From contig QKAU01000081.1 in assembly GCA_003246265.1 (NCBI GenBank), positions 1 to 63,592 on the forward strand: DNA of 63,592 nt, written 5' to 3'. The notes beneath the pieces were generated by a model. It saw only the letters and a program-made list of their open reading frames with translations. It was not told the DNA's origin and made no database searches. Shown here piece by piece: positions 18,104-26,652 of this stretch. Origin of the DNA: Kiritimatiellales bacterium (lineage in GTDB: Bacteria > Verrucomicrobiota > Kiritimatiellia > Kiritimatiellales > Pontiellaceae). The position numbers and the translations under genes are program-made. Every line of letters starts with the position of its first letter. Position 1 is the first letter of the stretch.

Positions 18104-18586
18104 ATGAAGGTGTGCGTCCTACTGCCCGGCAGGATCAAGCCGGCGTCCCTGGCCCAGGGCCAGGAGGAGTATGCCCGGCGGCTGAAGCCGTTCGGCGTCG
18201 ACGTGGTCGAGTACAAGGACGAGAAGGTGTCGTCGCGCTCCCCGTTGCAGGTCAAGGAGGCCGAGGCCGGGCGCATCGCGAAGTGCCTGAAGGAGGGCGA
18301 CTTCGTCGTTGCCTGCGACGAACGCGGCAAGCCGCTCCGCACCCCGGAGCTGGTAGACCTGCTGCACGCCGCCCGCAACGGGGCGCATCCCTTCGCGGGG
18401 CGGCGGCGCATGGTCATCGTCGTTGGCGGGGCGCTGGGCCTCGCCGACTCGTTCCGGGAGCAGGCGGACGCGGCCTGGGCGCTCTCCCCGCTCGTCATGG
18501 CGGGCGGCGTTGCGCGCATCGTGCTGCTCGAAGGCCTCTATCGTGCCTTCACCGTGCTGGACGGCCACCCATACCACAACGAATAG
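18104..18586 (+). CDS. rlmH: 23S rRNA (pseudouridine-1915-N3)-methyltransferase RlmH
   Basis: A 160-residue SPOUT-class methyltransferase, essentially the family length (about 155). It shows the VCVLLPGRIKPASLAQGQEEYARRL opening (split here), DERGKPLRTPEL, the SAM-binding knot IVVGGALGL, and the invariant ending GHPYHNE. It methylates Psi1915 in helix 69 of 23S rRNA. AAGGAG stands just ahead of the ATG. It is the first gene after a terminator and lies only 7 bp before the next gene, suggesting cotranscription. Confidence 0.95.
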   Translation: MKVCVLLPGRIKPASLAQGQEEYARRLKPFGVDVVEYKDEKVSSRSPLQVKEAEAGRIAKCLKEGDFVVACDERGKPLRTPELVDLLHAARNGAHPFAGRRRMVIVVGGALGLADSFREQADAAWALSPLVMAGGVARIVLLEGLYRAFTVLDGHPYHNE

Positions 18587-18593
18587 GATGCCC

Positions 18594-19883
18594 ATGGAAA
18601 AGGGAAATTGGTTGCAGGTTGCCCTCGCCTGCCTGGCCGCCGGGACGCTGGCGCGGGCCGAGGAACAGGTCGTGGTGCTCGGTTCGCCCCAGGCGACCAA
18701 CGATCCCGCAGTGGCCGAGGCGGTGGTCGCGATGTCCGTCTCGACCAACCTGGTCCAGGAGCAGGCGGAGGCCGCTGAAGCGCAGGAGGTGGCCGAGATC
18801 GTCCGGAAGTCGGAGGAGAAGGCCCGCAAGGAGGCCGCCCCCCCGCCAGGCGACCCGTGGGACGCCTTTGCACCGCCGATCGACACCGAGTACGACTGGC
18901 TGCAGCTGACCTCGGGCGAGTGGCTCAAGGGCGACTTCAAGGTGATGTACGACTACGAGCTGGAGTTCGACAGCGACGAGCTCGACCTGCAGAAGTTCGA
19001 CTTCGACGATGTCCGCCAGTTGCGCACCCGCGCCATGAAGACCGTCTTTGCCGAAGGCGAAGGCGGCCGGCGCGACACCTATGTCCTGCGCGGCCTGCTG
19101 ACCATCAAGGACGACCAGGTCCTGCTGACCCGCAGCGAGCACCAGGTGGAGCTGCCCCGCTCCCGCGTGATCTCCATCGCGGGCGGCAGGGAGCGCGAGC
19201 GCGACTACTGGTCGGGCATGGCCTCGATCGGCATCAACATGCGCGGCGGCAACACGGAGACGCTCGACACCACGGTCCAGGGCCGCCTTGAGCGCCGGAC
19301 CGCGCGAACCCGCCTCTATGCCGGATACCTGGCCAACTACAGTGCATCGAAGGAAGAGGAGACCTCCAACAACCATCGCGTCAACAGCCATCTCGACCGG
19401 TTCCTCACAAGCCGCTTCTACGCGCAGATCTATGCGGCCGAATACTACCGCGACCCCTTCGCCAACATCCGCAACCAATACTCGGCCGGCACCGGATGCG
19501 GCTACGACTTCATCCACAATGTGCGCACCGACTGGACGGTCGGCACGGGCATCGGCTACCAGATGATCGAATACGATTCGGTCGAGGCCGGGCGCGACAA
19601 CGACAATTCCTCCCCGTTCCTCGCGGCCGGAACCCGGCTGGACCACGAGGTGAACAACGGCCTCGACCTCCTCTACGAGTACAGCCTCCGATGGCTCAAC
19701 CGCGACAATGGCCTCTATACGCACCACATGATCGGCACCTTGTCGTTCGACCTCCTCTCCGATCTCGACCTCGACATCTCGCTGATCTGGGACCGCATCG
19801 AAGAGCCGCAGCCGCGTTCCGACGGCACGGTGCCGAAAAAGGACGACTACCAGCTGGTCTTCGGCCTGACCTACGACTTCTAA
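18594..19883 (+). CDS. DUF481 family outer-membrane protein
   Basis: A 429-residue exported protein with a signal peptide ending near ARAEE. After an acidic linker (about 30-95) comes a small-domain stretch, WLQLTSGEWLKGDFKVMYD, of the kind that precedes DUF481 in planctomycete and verrucomicrobial proteins. A YdiY-like beta-barrel domain (about 210-429) follows with alternating hydrophobic strands (SGMASIGINMRGGNTET, LYAGYLANYS, YQLVFGLTYDF) and a terminal Phe, typical of outer-membrane insertion. Function is unknown; some homologues respond to salt. ATG 18594 has AGGA at suitable distance; ATG 18588 two codons upstream is the alternative. It follows rlmH directly. Confidence 0.75.
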   Translation: MEKGNWLQVALACLAAGTLARAEEQVVVLGSPQATNDPAVAEAVVAMSVSTNLVQEQAEAAEAQEVAEIVRKSEEKARKEAAPPPGDPWDAFAPPIDTEYDWLQLTSGEWLKGDFKVMYDYELEFDSDELDLQKFDFDDVRQLRTRAMKTVFAEGEGGRRDTYVLRGLLTIKDDQVLLTRSEHQVELPRSRVISIAGGRERERDYWSGMASIGINMRGGNTETLDTTVQGRLERRTARTRLYAGYLANYSASKEEETSNNHRVNSHLDRFLTSRFYAQIYAAEYYRDPFANIRNQYSAGTGCGYDFIHNVRTDWTVGTGIGYQMIEYDSVEAGRDNDNSSPFLAAGTRLDHEVNNGLDLLYEYSLRWLNRDNGLYTHHMIGTLSFDLLSDLDLDISLIWDRIEEPQPRSDGTVPKKDDYQLVFGLTYDF

Positions 19884-19896
19884 TCCCTACGAACCC

Positions 19897-21369
19897 ATGG
19901 AGCAGACGATCCACAGATTCCGATCCGTTGCCACCGCCCTTGCGGTCGCGGCCCTCGGCGCCGCCCTGGCCTGGCTGCTCCTGGGTCGTCCCGCGACCGG
20001 CATCGACGACGCGGACATCTTCTTCGCCTATGCCCGCAACCTGGCGGAGGGCCACGGGATGGTCTACAACGTCGGCGGGGAACGGGTCGAAGGCTTCACC
20101 TCCCTGCTGTGGACCCTGGTCTGCGCGGGCTTCTTCCGCCTCTTCGATGCGGTCGAGAAGCCGCTTTTCCTGCTCAACGTCCTGCTCGGCACGGCCACGC
20201 TCACCGCCTGCCTGCGCCGCACCGACCGGCCGGGCAGGTTCCTGCTCCTGCTCGCAGCCGTGCCGGGCTGGTTCGCCTGGTGCCAGGCCACCCTCATGGA
20301 AACGGGGCTCTGGTGCCTCCTCGCGACCCTCTCGGTCCTCGCCGCGGCGGAACAGCGGGGCCGACGACTGGCCCTGCTGCTGCCCCTGCTGGCCCTGGCG
20401 CGCCCGGAGTCAATGCTGTGGGGGGGCTGGCTGCTCCTGCTCCTCGCCTGGCGCAGCGGCCTCCGGACGGCGCTGCTGCCGGCGGCGACCTTCGGCGCGG
20501 CGCTGCTCGCGCTGCTGCTCTTCCGCCTCGGCTACTTCGGCTATCCGCTGCCCAACACCTACTACGCCAAGGTCTCCCCCGACCTGCCCACCAACCTGTG
20601 GAACGGCGGCGCCTACCTGGCCGGATACCTCTTCCTGAACCCCGCCGTCCTCTTTGCGGCCATCGCCCATGCCGGGCTCCTGGTCCAATGGCGCAGGCGC
20701 GACGCCCTCTCCGTCAGCATCGCCCTCGGGCTGCTGCCGGGCCTCTTCATCCCGGTGCTGGTAGGGGGCGACCACTTCGGCGCCTTTCGCTTCTACCAGC
20801 CGGTCTGGCCGCTCCTCGCCCTGCTGGCGATCCGCGCATGGCGGCCCGCACGGCCGCTCCCCCCCCCCATCCAGTGGGCCGCCCTGGCCACCCTCTGCCT
20901 GGCCGGATGGCTTCCCTTCCCCTCGACCGCCCGCATGGCCCACGAGTTCCGCATCGCCCGCGAAGGGCGCTCAACGGGCGAGGCGTTTGCAACGATGTTC
21001 CAGGACCTGGAACAGTGGCCGACGGTCTCGACCATCACCGCCGGGGGGATCAAGTATGCCTATCCGGGAACGGTGCTCGACCTCATGGGCCTCAACTCGA
21101 CCGAGATGGCCCATGCCCCCGGCCCCCGCACCGGTTACAAGAACCATACCGCCTTCAACAACGCCCTCTTCTACGCCTGGAAACCCGACATCCTGCTGTG
21201 CGGCGATTCCGCCGAATTCGACGCCCTGGTGCTCAAGGGGCTCCACGAGGAACCGCGCTTCCGGCTGGCCTATTCCAAATGCACGCTCCACCGCAACGGC
21301 CGCGCCGTGACCGCGTGGTATGCCAACGACTTCCTCATGCGGCTGCCGGACGAGGTCGCGGTGCGATGA
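19897..21369 (+). CDS. GT-C-type integral membrane protein, probable glycosyltransferase
   Basis: 490 residues with about ten membrane helices. The first periplasmic loop reads IDDADIFFAYARNLAEGHGMVYN, then GERVEGFTSLLW; the acidic pair soon after helix 1 and the GEPVEG-like phrase are features of GT-C-fold polyprenyl-phosphate-dependent glycosyltransferases related to arabinofuranosyltransferases. A further conserved phrase is GYPLPNTYYAKV in the middle. A C-terminal soluble part (about 370-490) lies outside the membrane. The sugar donor and acceptor are unknown. It starts 13 bp after the DUF481 stop without a clear SD, suggesting translational coupling or leader dependence. Confidence 0.65.
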   Translation: MEQTIHRFRSVATALAVAALGAALAWLLLGRPATGIDDADIFFAYARNLAEGHGMVYNVGGERVEGFTSLLWTLVCAGFFRLFDAVEKPLFLLNVLLGTATLTACLRRTDRPGRFLLLLAAVPGWFAWCQATLMETGLWCLLATLSVLAAAEQRGRRLALLLPLLALARPESMLWGGWLLLLLAWRSGLRTALLPAATFGAALLALLLFRLGYFGYPLPNTYYAKVSPDLPTNLWNGGAYLAGYLFLNPAVLFAAIAHAGLLVQWRRRDALSVSIALGLLPGLFIPVLVGGDHFGAFRFYQPVWPLLALLAIRAWRPARPLPPPIQWAALATLCLAGWLPFPSTARMAHEFRIAREGRSTGEAFATMFQDLEQWPTVSTITAGGIKYAYPGTVLDLMGLNSTEMAHAPGPRTGYKNHTAFNNALFYAWKPDILLCGDSAEFDALVLKGLHEEPRFRLAYSKCTLHRNGRAVTAWYANDFLMRLPDEVAVR

Positions 21370-21428
21370 ACGCTTGAAAGCCGCTCCCGCACGCGGTATG
21401 GGTATGCTTTTTCGACCGGGGGAAACGG

Positions 21429-22721
21429 ATGGACATAGGCAGATGGCTCGAGCAACGGATGGTGTCGGCAAGCGCCTACCGCACCGATGAACTGCTGGAT
21501 GGATTCCTACGCGAAATGGAGCGGGGCCTTGAAGGCGAAGCCAGCTCGCTGGCCATGATCCCCGCCTATGTCGGCATCGGCGCCAGGGTGCCGGCGGGCC
21601 GGTCCGTGGCGGTGATCGACGCCGGCGGCACCAACCTGCGCATCGGACTCGCACTATCCGGGCAGCACGGCGGCATCGAACTCTCGCGATTCACCAAGCA
21701 ACCGATGCCGGGGCGCGACCGCGAGATCCCGGCCGGGGCGTTCTACGACCTGCTCGCCGACGGCCTCGAACCCCTGAAGGACGAATTCGAGTCCATCGGT
21801 TTCTGCTTCTCCTATCCCGCCGCCATCACACCCCACTACGACGGGCGGCTCCTGCACTGGACCAAGGAGATCAAGATTCCGGAGATGGTCGGAACGCACG
21901 TCGGAGAAGGGCTGCTCGACACCCTCGCGGCGCGCGGCATGGCGGGCCGGAAGGTCGCCATCCTGAACGACACCGTCGCGGCCCTGCTGGCCGGGCGGGT
22001 GCAGGGCGAAGGCTTCGGCGCCTCCTCCTACGTCGGCTTCATCCTCGGCACGGGCACCAACACCGCCTATGTCGAACGCAACGACCGGATCGCCAAGCTC
22101 GACGGCTACCTCCCGGCCGGCGCCCAGGCCATCAACGTCGAATCCGGCGGCTTTGCCGCCTTCCGGCGCGGCCCCTACGACCTGCTGCTCGACGAGCGCA
22201 GCGAAAACCCCGGCGGGCATGTCTTCGAGAAGGCGATCTCCGGCGTCTACATGGGGCCGCTCTGCCTCGCCCTCTTCCAGGCCTTGGCGGACGAGGGGGC
22301 CTTCTCCCAAAGGGGCCACGCGGCGCTGGCCGTCATGCAGACGCTCTCCACCATCCACATCGACAACCTGGCCACCGGCAACGGGCTGGACCCGGGCGTA
22401 CTGGGCACCGAAGCCTTCAGCGACGCCGACCGGGAAGCCATGAAGACGGTTTTCCAGGCGGTCGTGGAACGCGCGGCCCTGCTGGCGGCGGTGAACATCG
22501 CGGCGGCCGTGGTCAAGTGCGGCGAAGGAGCCGACCCGGCCCGCCCCGTCTGCATCAACATCGACGGCTCCACCTACTACAAGACCCACCGCCTCGCCGA
22601 TCAGGTCCAGCGGCACCTCCGCGCCATCCTCGAACCGCGCGGCCTGCACATCCGCTGCATCCACGTCGACGACGCCCCGGTCGTCGGTGCCGCCATCGCC
22701 GGGTTGACCACCTTCGCCTAA
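21429..22721 (+). CDS. Eukaryotic-type hexokinase
   Basis: A 430-residue sugar kinase of the eukaryotic hexokinase family rather than the bacterial Glk or ROK families. Motifs: phosphate loop IDAGGTNLRIGL (63-74), GFCFSYPAAI (124-133), ILNDTVAALLAGR (178-190) with the catalytic base Asp181, GFILGTGTNTAYVE (203-216) and INVESGGFA. Length is close to one yeast or mammalian hexokinase unit (about 450). It would phosphorylate glucose or other hexoses at C6 in the cytoplasm. A GGGGGAA SD precedes the ATG, about 60 bp after the GT-C gene. Confidence 0.9.
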   Translation: MDIGRWLEQRMVSASAYRTDELLDGFLREMERGLEGEASSLAMIPAYVGIGARVPAGRSVAVIDAGGTNLRIGLALSGQHGGIELSRFTKQPMPGRDREIPAGAFYDLLADGLEPLKDEFESIGFCFSYPAAITPHYDGRLLHWTKEIKIPEMVGTHVGEGLLDTLAARGMAGRKVAILNDTVAALLAGRVQGEGFGASSYVGFILGTGTNTAYVERNDRIAKLDGYLPAGAQAINVESGGFAAFRRGPYDLLLDERSENPGGHVFEKAISGVYMGPLCLALFQALADEGAFSQRGHAALAVMQTLSTIHIDNLATGNGLDPGVLGTEAFSDADREAMKTVFQAVVERAALLAAVNIAAAVVKCGEGADPARPVCINIDGSTYYKTHRLADQVQRHLRAILEPRGLHIRCIHVDDAPVVGAAIAGLTTFA

Positions 22722-22733
22722 GGCGTTACAGGC

Positions 22734-22775
22734 AAGGCGCGCGGGCCTCACTCGTAGTCGCGCGCCTTCTCGCCC
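22734..22775 (+). terminator. Possible terminator hairpin after the hexokinase gene
   Basis: AAGGCGCGCG (22734-22743) is matched exactly by CGCGCGCCTT (22759-22768), with a 15-nt loop and a pyrimidine-rich but not pure-T tail. It begins 13 bp after the hexokinase stop. The right arm overlaps the 3' end of the small minus-strand reading frame at 22748-22828. Confidence 0.4.
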
Positions 22776-22828
22776 TGGTACCACGGACTATCCATGCGGA
22801 GGATTTCCCTTTCCAGGTCGACCTCCAC
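22748..22828 (-). pseudogene. Short protein-like remnant or 26-residue small ORF
   Basis: Reading from GTG 22828 gives VEVDLEREILRMDSPWYQGE, then KARDYE and a stop. The composition (acidic/amphipathic helix then PWYQGEKA) looks protein-like rather than like an antisense shadow. A possible GGAG lies just ahead of the GTG, and ATG 22795 is internal. It may be the surviving C-terminus of a lost gene or a true small gene. Function is unknown. Confidence 0.3.
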
Positions 22829-22844
22829 CCGCTCCGTCGCGGCC

Positions 22845-23354
22845 CTATAGCCTCATCCCTCCAAACGTTCCCGAACCTTCTTCGACCACGTGGTCGAGAT
22901 ACGGCGTCTTGACGGAATCCCCAGACAGGGGGGAGGCCCCTTCCCCCCGTTTCCATCCGCAGTTCCAACAGGCATCGAAGGTAAACGGCGACGCTTCCCC
23001 GCACTGGTCGCATTGCCAGTGGGTATTGGCCGCCGCGAACTGTTCGAGAAAAGCAAAACCCGCATTCCCGAGGGCATCCAGGAACTCCCGTTCCTCCATC
23101 TGGCCCTGCCTGAATCGTCCGGCGACGGGCAGGAATTCCATCGCCCGCTCGGCATCGTCTTCGGAAAGGTCCATCGTGTAGCCGCAGGCTTCGCAATGCA
23201 GGGAGCAGGCGCTACTCCTGGCAAGCGCTAAACCCAGCAGCCGGACGCTTGCCGAATGCCGCATCAGCCGAAACCACCGGGCCGTCTCGCAGCGGGAGCA
23301 GGGGATGCGAAGCAAGGCTCCCAGCTCCTCCGTCCGTCCGCCGATCGGTATCAT
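22845..23354 (-). CDS. Hypothetical protein with two zinc-ribbon-like Cys clusters
   Basis: A 169-residue cytoplasmic protein. The N-terminal part contains CSRC, then about 30 residues later CEAC; the C-terminal part has CDQC followed by CWNC. The two CxxC pairs in each half suggest two treble-clef or ribbon zinc sites. Between them is an acidic helix (MDLSEDDAERAMEF). The start at 23354 has GGAGG six bases upstream; the ATG two codons earlier is too close to the SD. Its stop is next to a short protein-like remnant. No family name can be given. Confidence 0.55.
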   Translation of the reverse strand: MIPIGGRTEELGALLRIPCSRCETARWFRLMRHSASVRLLGLALARSSACSLHCEACGYTMDLSEDDAERAMEFLPVAGRFRQGQMEEREFLDALGNAGFAFLEQFAAANTHWQCDQCGEASPFTFDACWNCGWKRGEGASPLSGDSVKTPYLDHVVEEGSGTFGGMRL

Positions 23355-23462
23355 GGTCATCCTCCGCAAGGTTTTCGGGCCGATGCTATCCGGAACCGGC
23401 CACCCGTTTCGACTCCATTCCTCCACAAGGTGCCGTTGCGTTGGAGGCCGTGCGGCCGACCT

Positions 23463-24248
23463 TCACGCCCCGTTGCTGATGGCCAGGATGGATACGGCGT
23501 TGAAGAGCATATGCATGCCGATGCTCGGCCAGAGCGAACCGGTGCGCCAGTAGGCCAGGCAGAGCGCCGCCGACAGCAGGCCGAGTGGCACCATCGAGGG
23601 CAGGTGGAGGTGGACCAGGGCGAAAACCAGCGAAGTGGCCACCACGCCCCCAGCCAGCCCGGCGCGTTTTGCCAGGTAGGGAAAGAGGATGCCGCGAAAA
23701 ATCAGTTCCTCGTAGACCGGCGCCCCGAAGACGGCCACGAGGATGTAGGCCAGCCGCAGCCAGGACCACTCGCCGCCGACCGTCTGCGCCACCTCTTGCA
23801 GTTCGACCGGCCGGTTCGTGGCCTGTTCCAGCAGCGTCTGCCAAACCTTCGATGCAACCATGACGAAGGGCATCAGCGCCAGATAGAAGGGCATGGCCAG
23901 CCCAAGGGTACGCCAGCGACGCAGTCCCATTCCGCCGACACCCCGCCCCGCGGCCCGGACCACCGCTACCATGATCGCATAGATCGCGACCGTCACGACC
24001 ATGCGCGCAAACGGAAGCTGCTCCTCGTAGAAGAACCGGCCGGTGAAGGCGGCGGCGAAGTGGAGCAGGAAGAGCACGCCGAGCACCACGGCCAACTGCG
24101 CGCTGTTCCACGCCCTTGCGGCCAGCGCGTCGTCGAGCGCCGCGCGCCGAACCGGATGCCGCCGTGCATGCCTCAGCAACAGGAAGGCCGCGCCCGCTCC
24201 GCCAAGGAAGAGCGCGACCGAAAGGATTTCGACGAAGGAGGATGCCAT
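23463..24248 (-). CDS. CPBP-family intramembrane glutamic endopeptidase
   Basis: About 261 residues with roughly eight membrane helices. The Abi/CAAX-protease signature is intact: EELIFRG, in which the two glutamates and the arginine are active-site residues, then FALVHLHL and HMLFNAV with the motif histidines and asparagine. Bacterial members (CPBP, Rce1-like) cleave within membranes and are often linked to bacteriocin self-immunity, though no bacteriocin gene is nearby. The ATG at 24248 is preferred; ATG 24257 adds three residues. It is divergent from the GGQ protein with a 70-bp intergenic region. Confidence 0.83.
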   Translation of the reverse strand: MASSFVEILSVALFLGGAGAAFLLLRHARRHPVRRAALDDALAARAWNSAQLAVVLGVLFLLHFAAAFTGRFFYEEQLPFARMVVTVAIYAIMVAVVRAAGRGVGGMGLRRWRTLGLAMPFYLALMPFVMVASKVWQTLLEQATNRPVELQEVAQTVGGEWSWLRLAYILVAVFGAPVYEELIFRGILFPYLAKRAGLAGGVVATSLVFALVHLHLPSMVPLGLLSAALCLAYWRTGSLWPSIGMHMLFNAVSILAISNGA

Positions 24249-24318
24249 CGCGCCCATCTTATGCGACCGAAGCCCCAAATCAATTGCGAATGTGCCGGGC
24301 GCGGCGTACCATGCGCGC

Positions 24319-24723
24319 ATGGTCACCCCTGAAAAAACCGAAAAACTGCAGACCTGGATGGCGCAGCTCGGCCTCCGCGAAGAGGATCTGGAAGAGCATT
24401 TCATCCGCGGCTCCGGCAAGGGGGGGCAGAAGATCAACAAGACCTCGTCGTGCGTCCAGCTGGTCCATGCACCCACCGGCATCGAAATCCGCTGCCAGAA
24501 GACCCGCTCGCAGGCCGACAACCGCTACTGGGCGCGTCGCGAACTCTGCGAGCGCGTCGAGGGACTCCGGCTCGGCGAACAGAGCGCCCGCCGGCAGGCC
24601 ATCGAAAAGATCCGCCGCCAGAAGCGCCGCCGCTCCCGGCGCGCCAAGGCGCGCATGCTCGAGGACAAGACGAAGCAGGGCGCCAAGAAGCGCGCGCGCG
24701 GCCCCGTCCGCTCCGACGAATAG
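24319..24723 (+). CDS. RF-1-domain (GGQ) peptidyl-tRNA hydrolase-like protein
   Basis: A 134-residue protein carrying only the catalytic domain of class I release factors. GSGKGGQKINKTSSCVQL contains the GGQ tripeptide that hydrolyses peptidyl-tRNA, followed by TRSQADNR and a long Lys/Arg-rich helix (about 90-134) resembling the ArfB/YaeJ tail that enters the empty mRNA channel of stalled ribosomes. It lacks a codon-recognition domain, so ribosome rescue is the most likely role. An alternative is the less characterised 'peptide chain release factor-like' subgroup. Its TAG stop is also the outer end of dispersed repeat copy A. Confidence 0.83.
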   Translation: MVTPEKTEKLQTWMAQLGLREEDLEEHFIRGSGKGGQKINKTSSCVQLVHAPTGIEIRCQKTRSQADNRYWARRELCERVEGLRLGEQSARRQAIEKIRRQKRRRSRRAKARMLEDKTKQGAKKRARGPVRSDE

Positions 24724-24850
24724 CGCATGGAGCAGACACCGGTTGAGTTGCCGTTATTGGGCGATGTGTCCCGCACCGCCGTGGACGGCTGGGGACAGCC
24801 GTCCCTACCAGTGGAATCGGCAGCGGCATCCCATCCGTGAACTGCCCTAG
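24721..24850. repeat. Full copy A of the dispersed structured repeat
   Basis: About 130 bp that exactly fill the space between two convergent stop codons: the TAG of the GGQ protein (24721-24723) and the stop of the DEAD helicase (CTA at 24847-24849). It contains GTTGAGTTGCCG on the left, the hairpin GGACGGCT-GGGGAC-AGCCGTCC in the centre, then CCCTACC and CGTGAACTGCCCTAG at the right. The second hairpin is partly degraded here (GGGCGATGTGTCCCGCACCGCC, broken pairs). Confidence 0.85.
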
Positions 24851-26478
24851 GCGGAGCGGATCACGACCTTGCGGCCGTCGAGCCGCAGGTTTTTGGTCCC
24901 CTCGCGCACGGCGTGGGAGGCCTCCTTGGAAACCTCGAAGAACGACATGTCGCGCCCGAGATCGATGGCCCCGACCTGGTTGGAGGGAATGCGGCAGCTT
25001 TCGCAGACCAGGCGGACAATCGCACCGGCGTTGATGCCATGGACGCGCCCGACACTGATCGAGAAGCGCTTGGTGTCGTAGGCCTGCATGCGGCGGTTGC
25101 GCTGCTGGTTCTGCGTACGCTGCTGGCCTGGTTGCCGCTCCCGCTGCGGCTTCGCCTGGGCGTTCAGGTCCGCCGCGTCGCGGTAGTAGTCGAGGAAGTG
25201 GTTGAACTCGGCGGCAACGAACCGCTTGATGATCTCCTTCTTGTCGAGGTGGCAGAGCGCCTCGTAGGCGGGCGGCAGGTAGTCGCGGATCTCCTCCTCG
25301 TTGATCTCGGTCTCCACCACGCGATGGATCAGCGCAAGCAGCTGGTTCTCGCAGACGGCCCGCGCGTCGGGCACCTTCTCCATGCGGATGCGGATGTTGT
25401 TGCGGCGCTCCAGCTCGGCGATGCGCCGGCGCTCGTGCATGTTGATCAGGGCAATGGAGACGCCCGACTTCCCGGCGCGCGCCGTCCGGCCGGAACGATG
25501 GGTGTAGGCGGCCACTTCGTCGGAGAGCTTGTAGTGGATCACATGCGTGATGTCGTCGACGTCCAGGCCGCGGGCCGCGACGTCGGTGGCGACCAGCACG
25601 CGCAGCGAGCGCTGGCGGAACTTGCGCATGACCGTATCGCGCTGCGCCTGCGAGAGGTCGCCATGGAGCGCTTCGGCGGAATAGCCGTCGGCGAGCAGCT
25701 TTTCGGCGACCTCCTGCGTTTCGGTCCGGGTGCGGCAGAAGACGAGCCCGTAGATTTCGGGCAGGTAGTCGAGGATGCGCTTGAGCGCGGCATAGCGGTC
25801 GCGCTCATGGACCATGAACCCATAGTGCTCGATGTTGGCCGCCGACTCGTTGCGGCCGCCGACGGAGATTTCGGCGGGGTTGTCCAGGTAGGTCCGGGCG
25901 ATCCGCTCGACCCCCTTGGCCATGGTGGCGGAGAAGAGCCAGGTCGAGCGCTCGGCGGGCGCGCGCCCGAGAATCGCATCGAGTTCCTCCTTGAAGCCCA
26001 TGTTGAGCATCTCGTCGGCTTCGTCGAGTATGACGACCGACACCTGCTCGAGCCGGGCGGCCTTGCGTTCGATCAGGTCGAGCAGCCGGCCGGGCGTGGC
26101 CACGATGATCTGCGCGCCATTCCGGAGCTCGCGGATCTGGGTGGAGATGTTGGCGCCCCCGTAGACCGCCGCAATCCCCAGTCCCGGGCGGAAGCGGGAG
26201 AAGTTTTTCAGGTCCCCCGCAATCTGCAGGCACAGTTCGCGGGTCGGACAGAGCACGACGCCCTGCACGGCTTCCCGCTGCGCGTCCACCCGTTCGATGA
26301 GCGGGAGGCCGAAGGCGGCGGTCTTGCCGGTGCCGGTCGAAGCGAGCCCGACGAAGTCGCGCCCGCCCTGGAGCAGCAGTGGAATGGCCTCGGCCTGGAT
26401 CGGCGTCGGGGTTTCGAAGCCGAGGGCCTGGATGGCCTTGAGCGTTTCGGGGCCAAGCCCCAGTTCGGTGAATTTCAT
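24847..26478 (-). CDS. DEAD-box RNA helicase with DbpA-type RNA-binding domain
   Basis: 543 residues. RecA-like core: Q-motif PTPIQAEAIP (25-34), Walker A ASTGTGKT (46-53), ILDEADEM (motif II), SATMA (motif III), and in the second domain RGLDVDDI and HRSGRTARAG (motif VI). A linker rich in Arg/Gln (about 435-465) leads to a C-terminal RRM-like DbpA domain (RFSISVGRVHGINAGAIVRL). This architecture is that of DeaD/CsdA or DbpA, acting in ribosome assembly or cold adaptation. The start at 26478 is the second of two adjacent ATGs and has AAGGA in better position. Its stop is within a dispersed repeat. Confidence 0.93.
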   Translation of the reverse strand: MKFTELGLGPETLKAIQALGFETPTPIQAEAIPLLLQGGRDFVGLASTGTGKTAAFGLPLIERVDAQREAVQGVVLCPTRELCLQIAGDLKNFSRFRPGLGIAAVYGGANISTQIRELRNGAQIIVATPGRLLDLIERKAARLEQVSVVILDEADEMLNMGFKEELDAILGRAPAERSTWLFSATMAKGVERIARTYLDNPAEISVGGRNESAANIEHYGFMVHERDRYAALKRILDYLPEIYGLVFCRTRTETQEVAEKLLADGYSAEALHGDLSQAQRDTVMRKFRQRSLRVLVATDVAARGLDVDDITHVIHYKLSDEVAAYTHRSGRTARAGKSGVSIALINMHERRRIAELERRNNIRIRMEKVPDARAVCENQLLALIHRVVETEINEEEIRDYLPPAYEALCHLDKKEIIKRFVAAEFNHFLDYYRDAADLNAQAKPQRERQPGQQRTQNQQRNRRMQAYDTKRFSISVGRVHGINAGAIVRLVCESCRIPSNQVGAIDLGRDMSFFEVSKEASHAVREGTKNLRLDGRKVVIRSA

Positions 26479-26652
26479 CATGTCCTTGCCCAGCACGGAG
26501 GCTGTCTCGCCGAAGCCCCCTCCCCGCGCCCATCGCAAGGAACCGGCCCCGAATGAACGGAACGGCCAGAGGCGGTTCCGCAAAATGAGCGGCCATGTAT
26601 ACGCCTATCCGGCACGGACGCAACCCATTAAATGGACAAATCGCTCCGGCGC

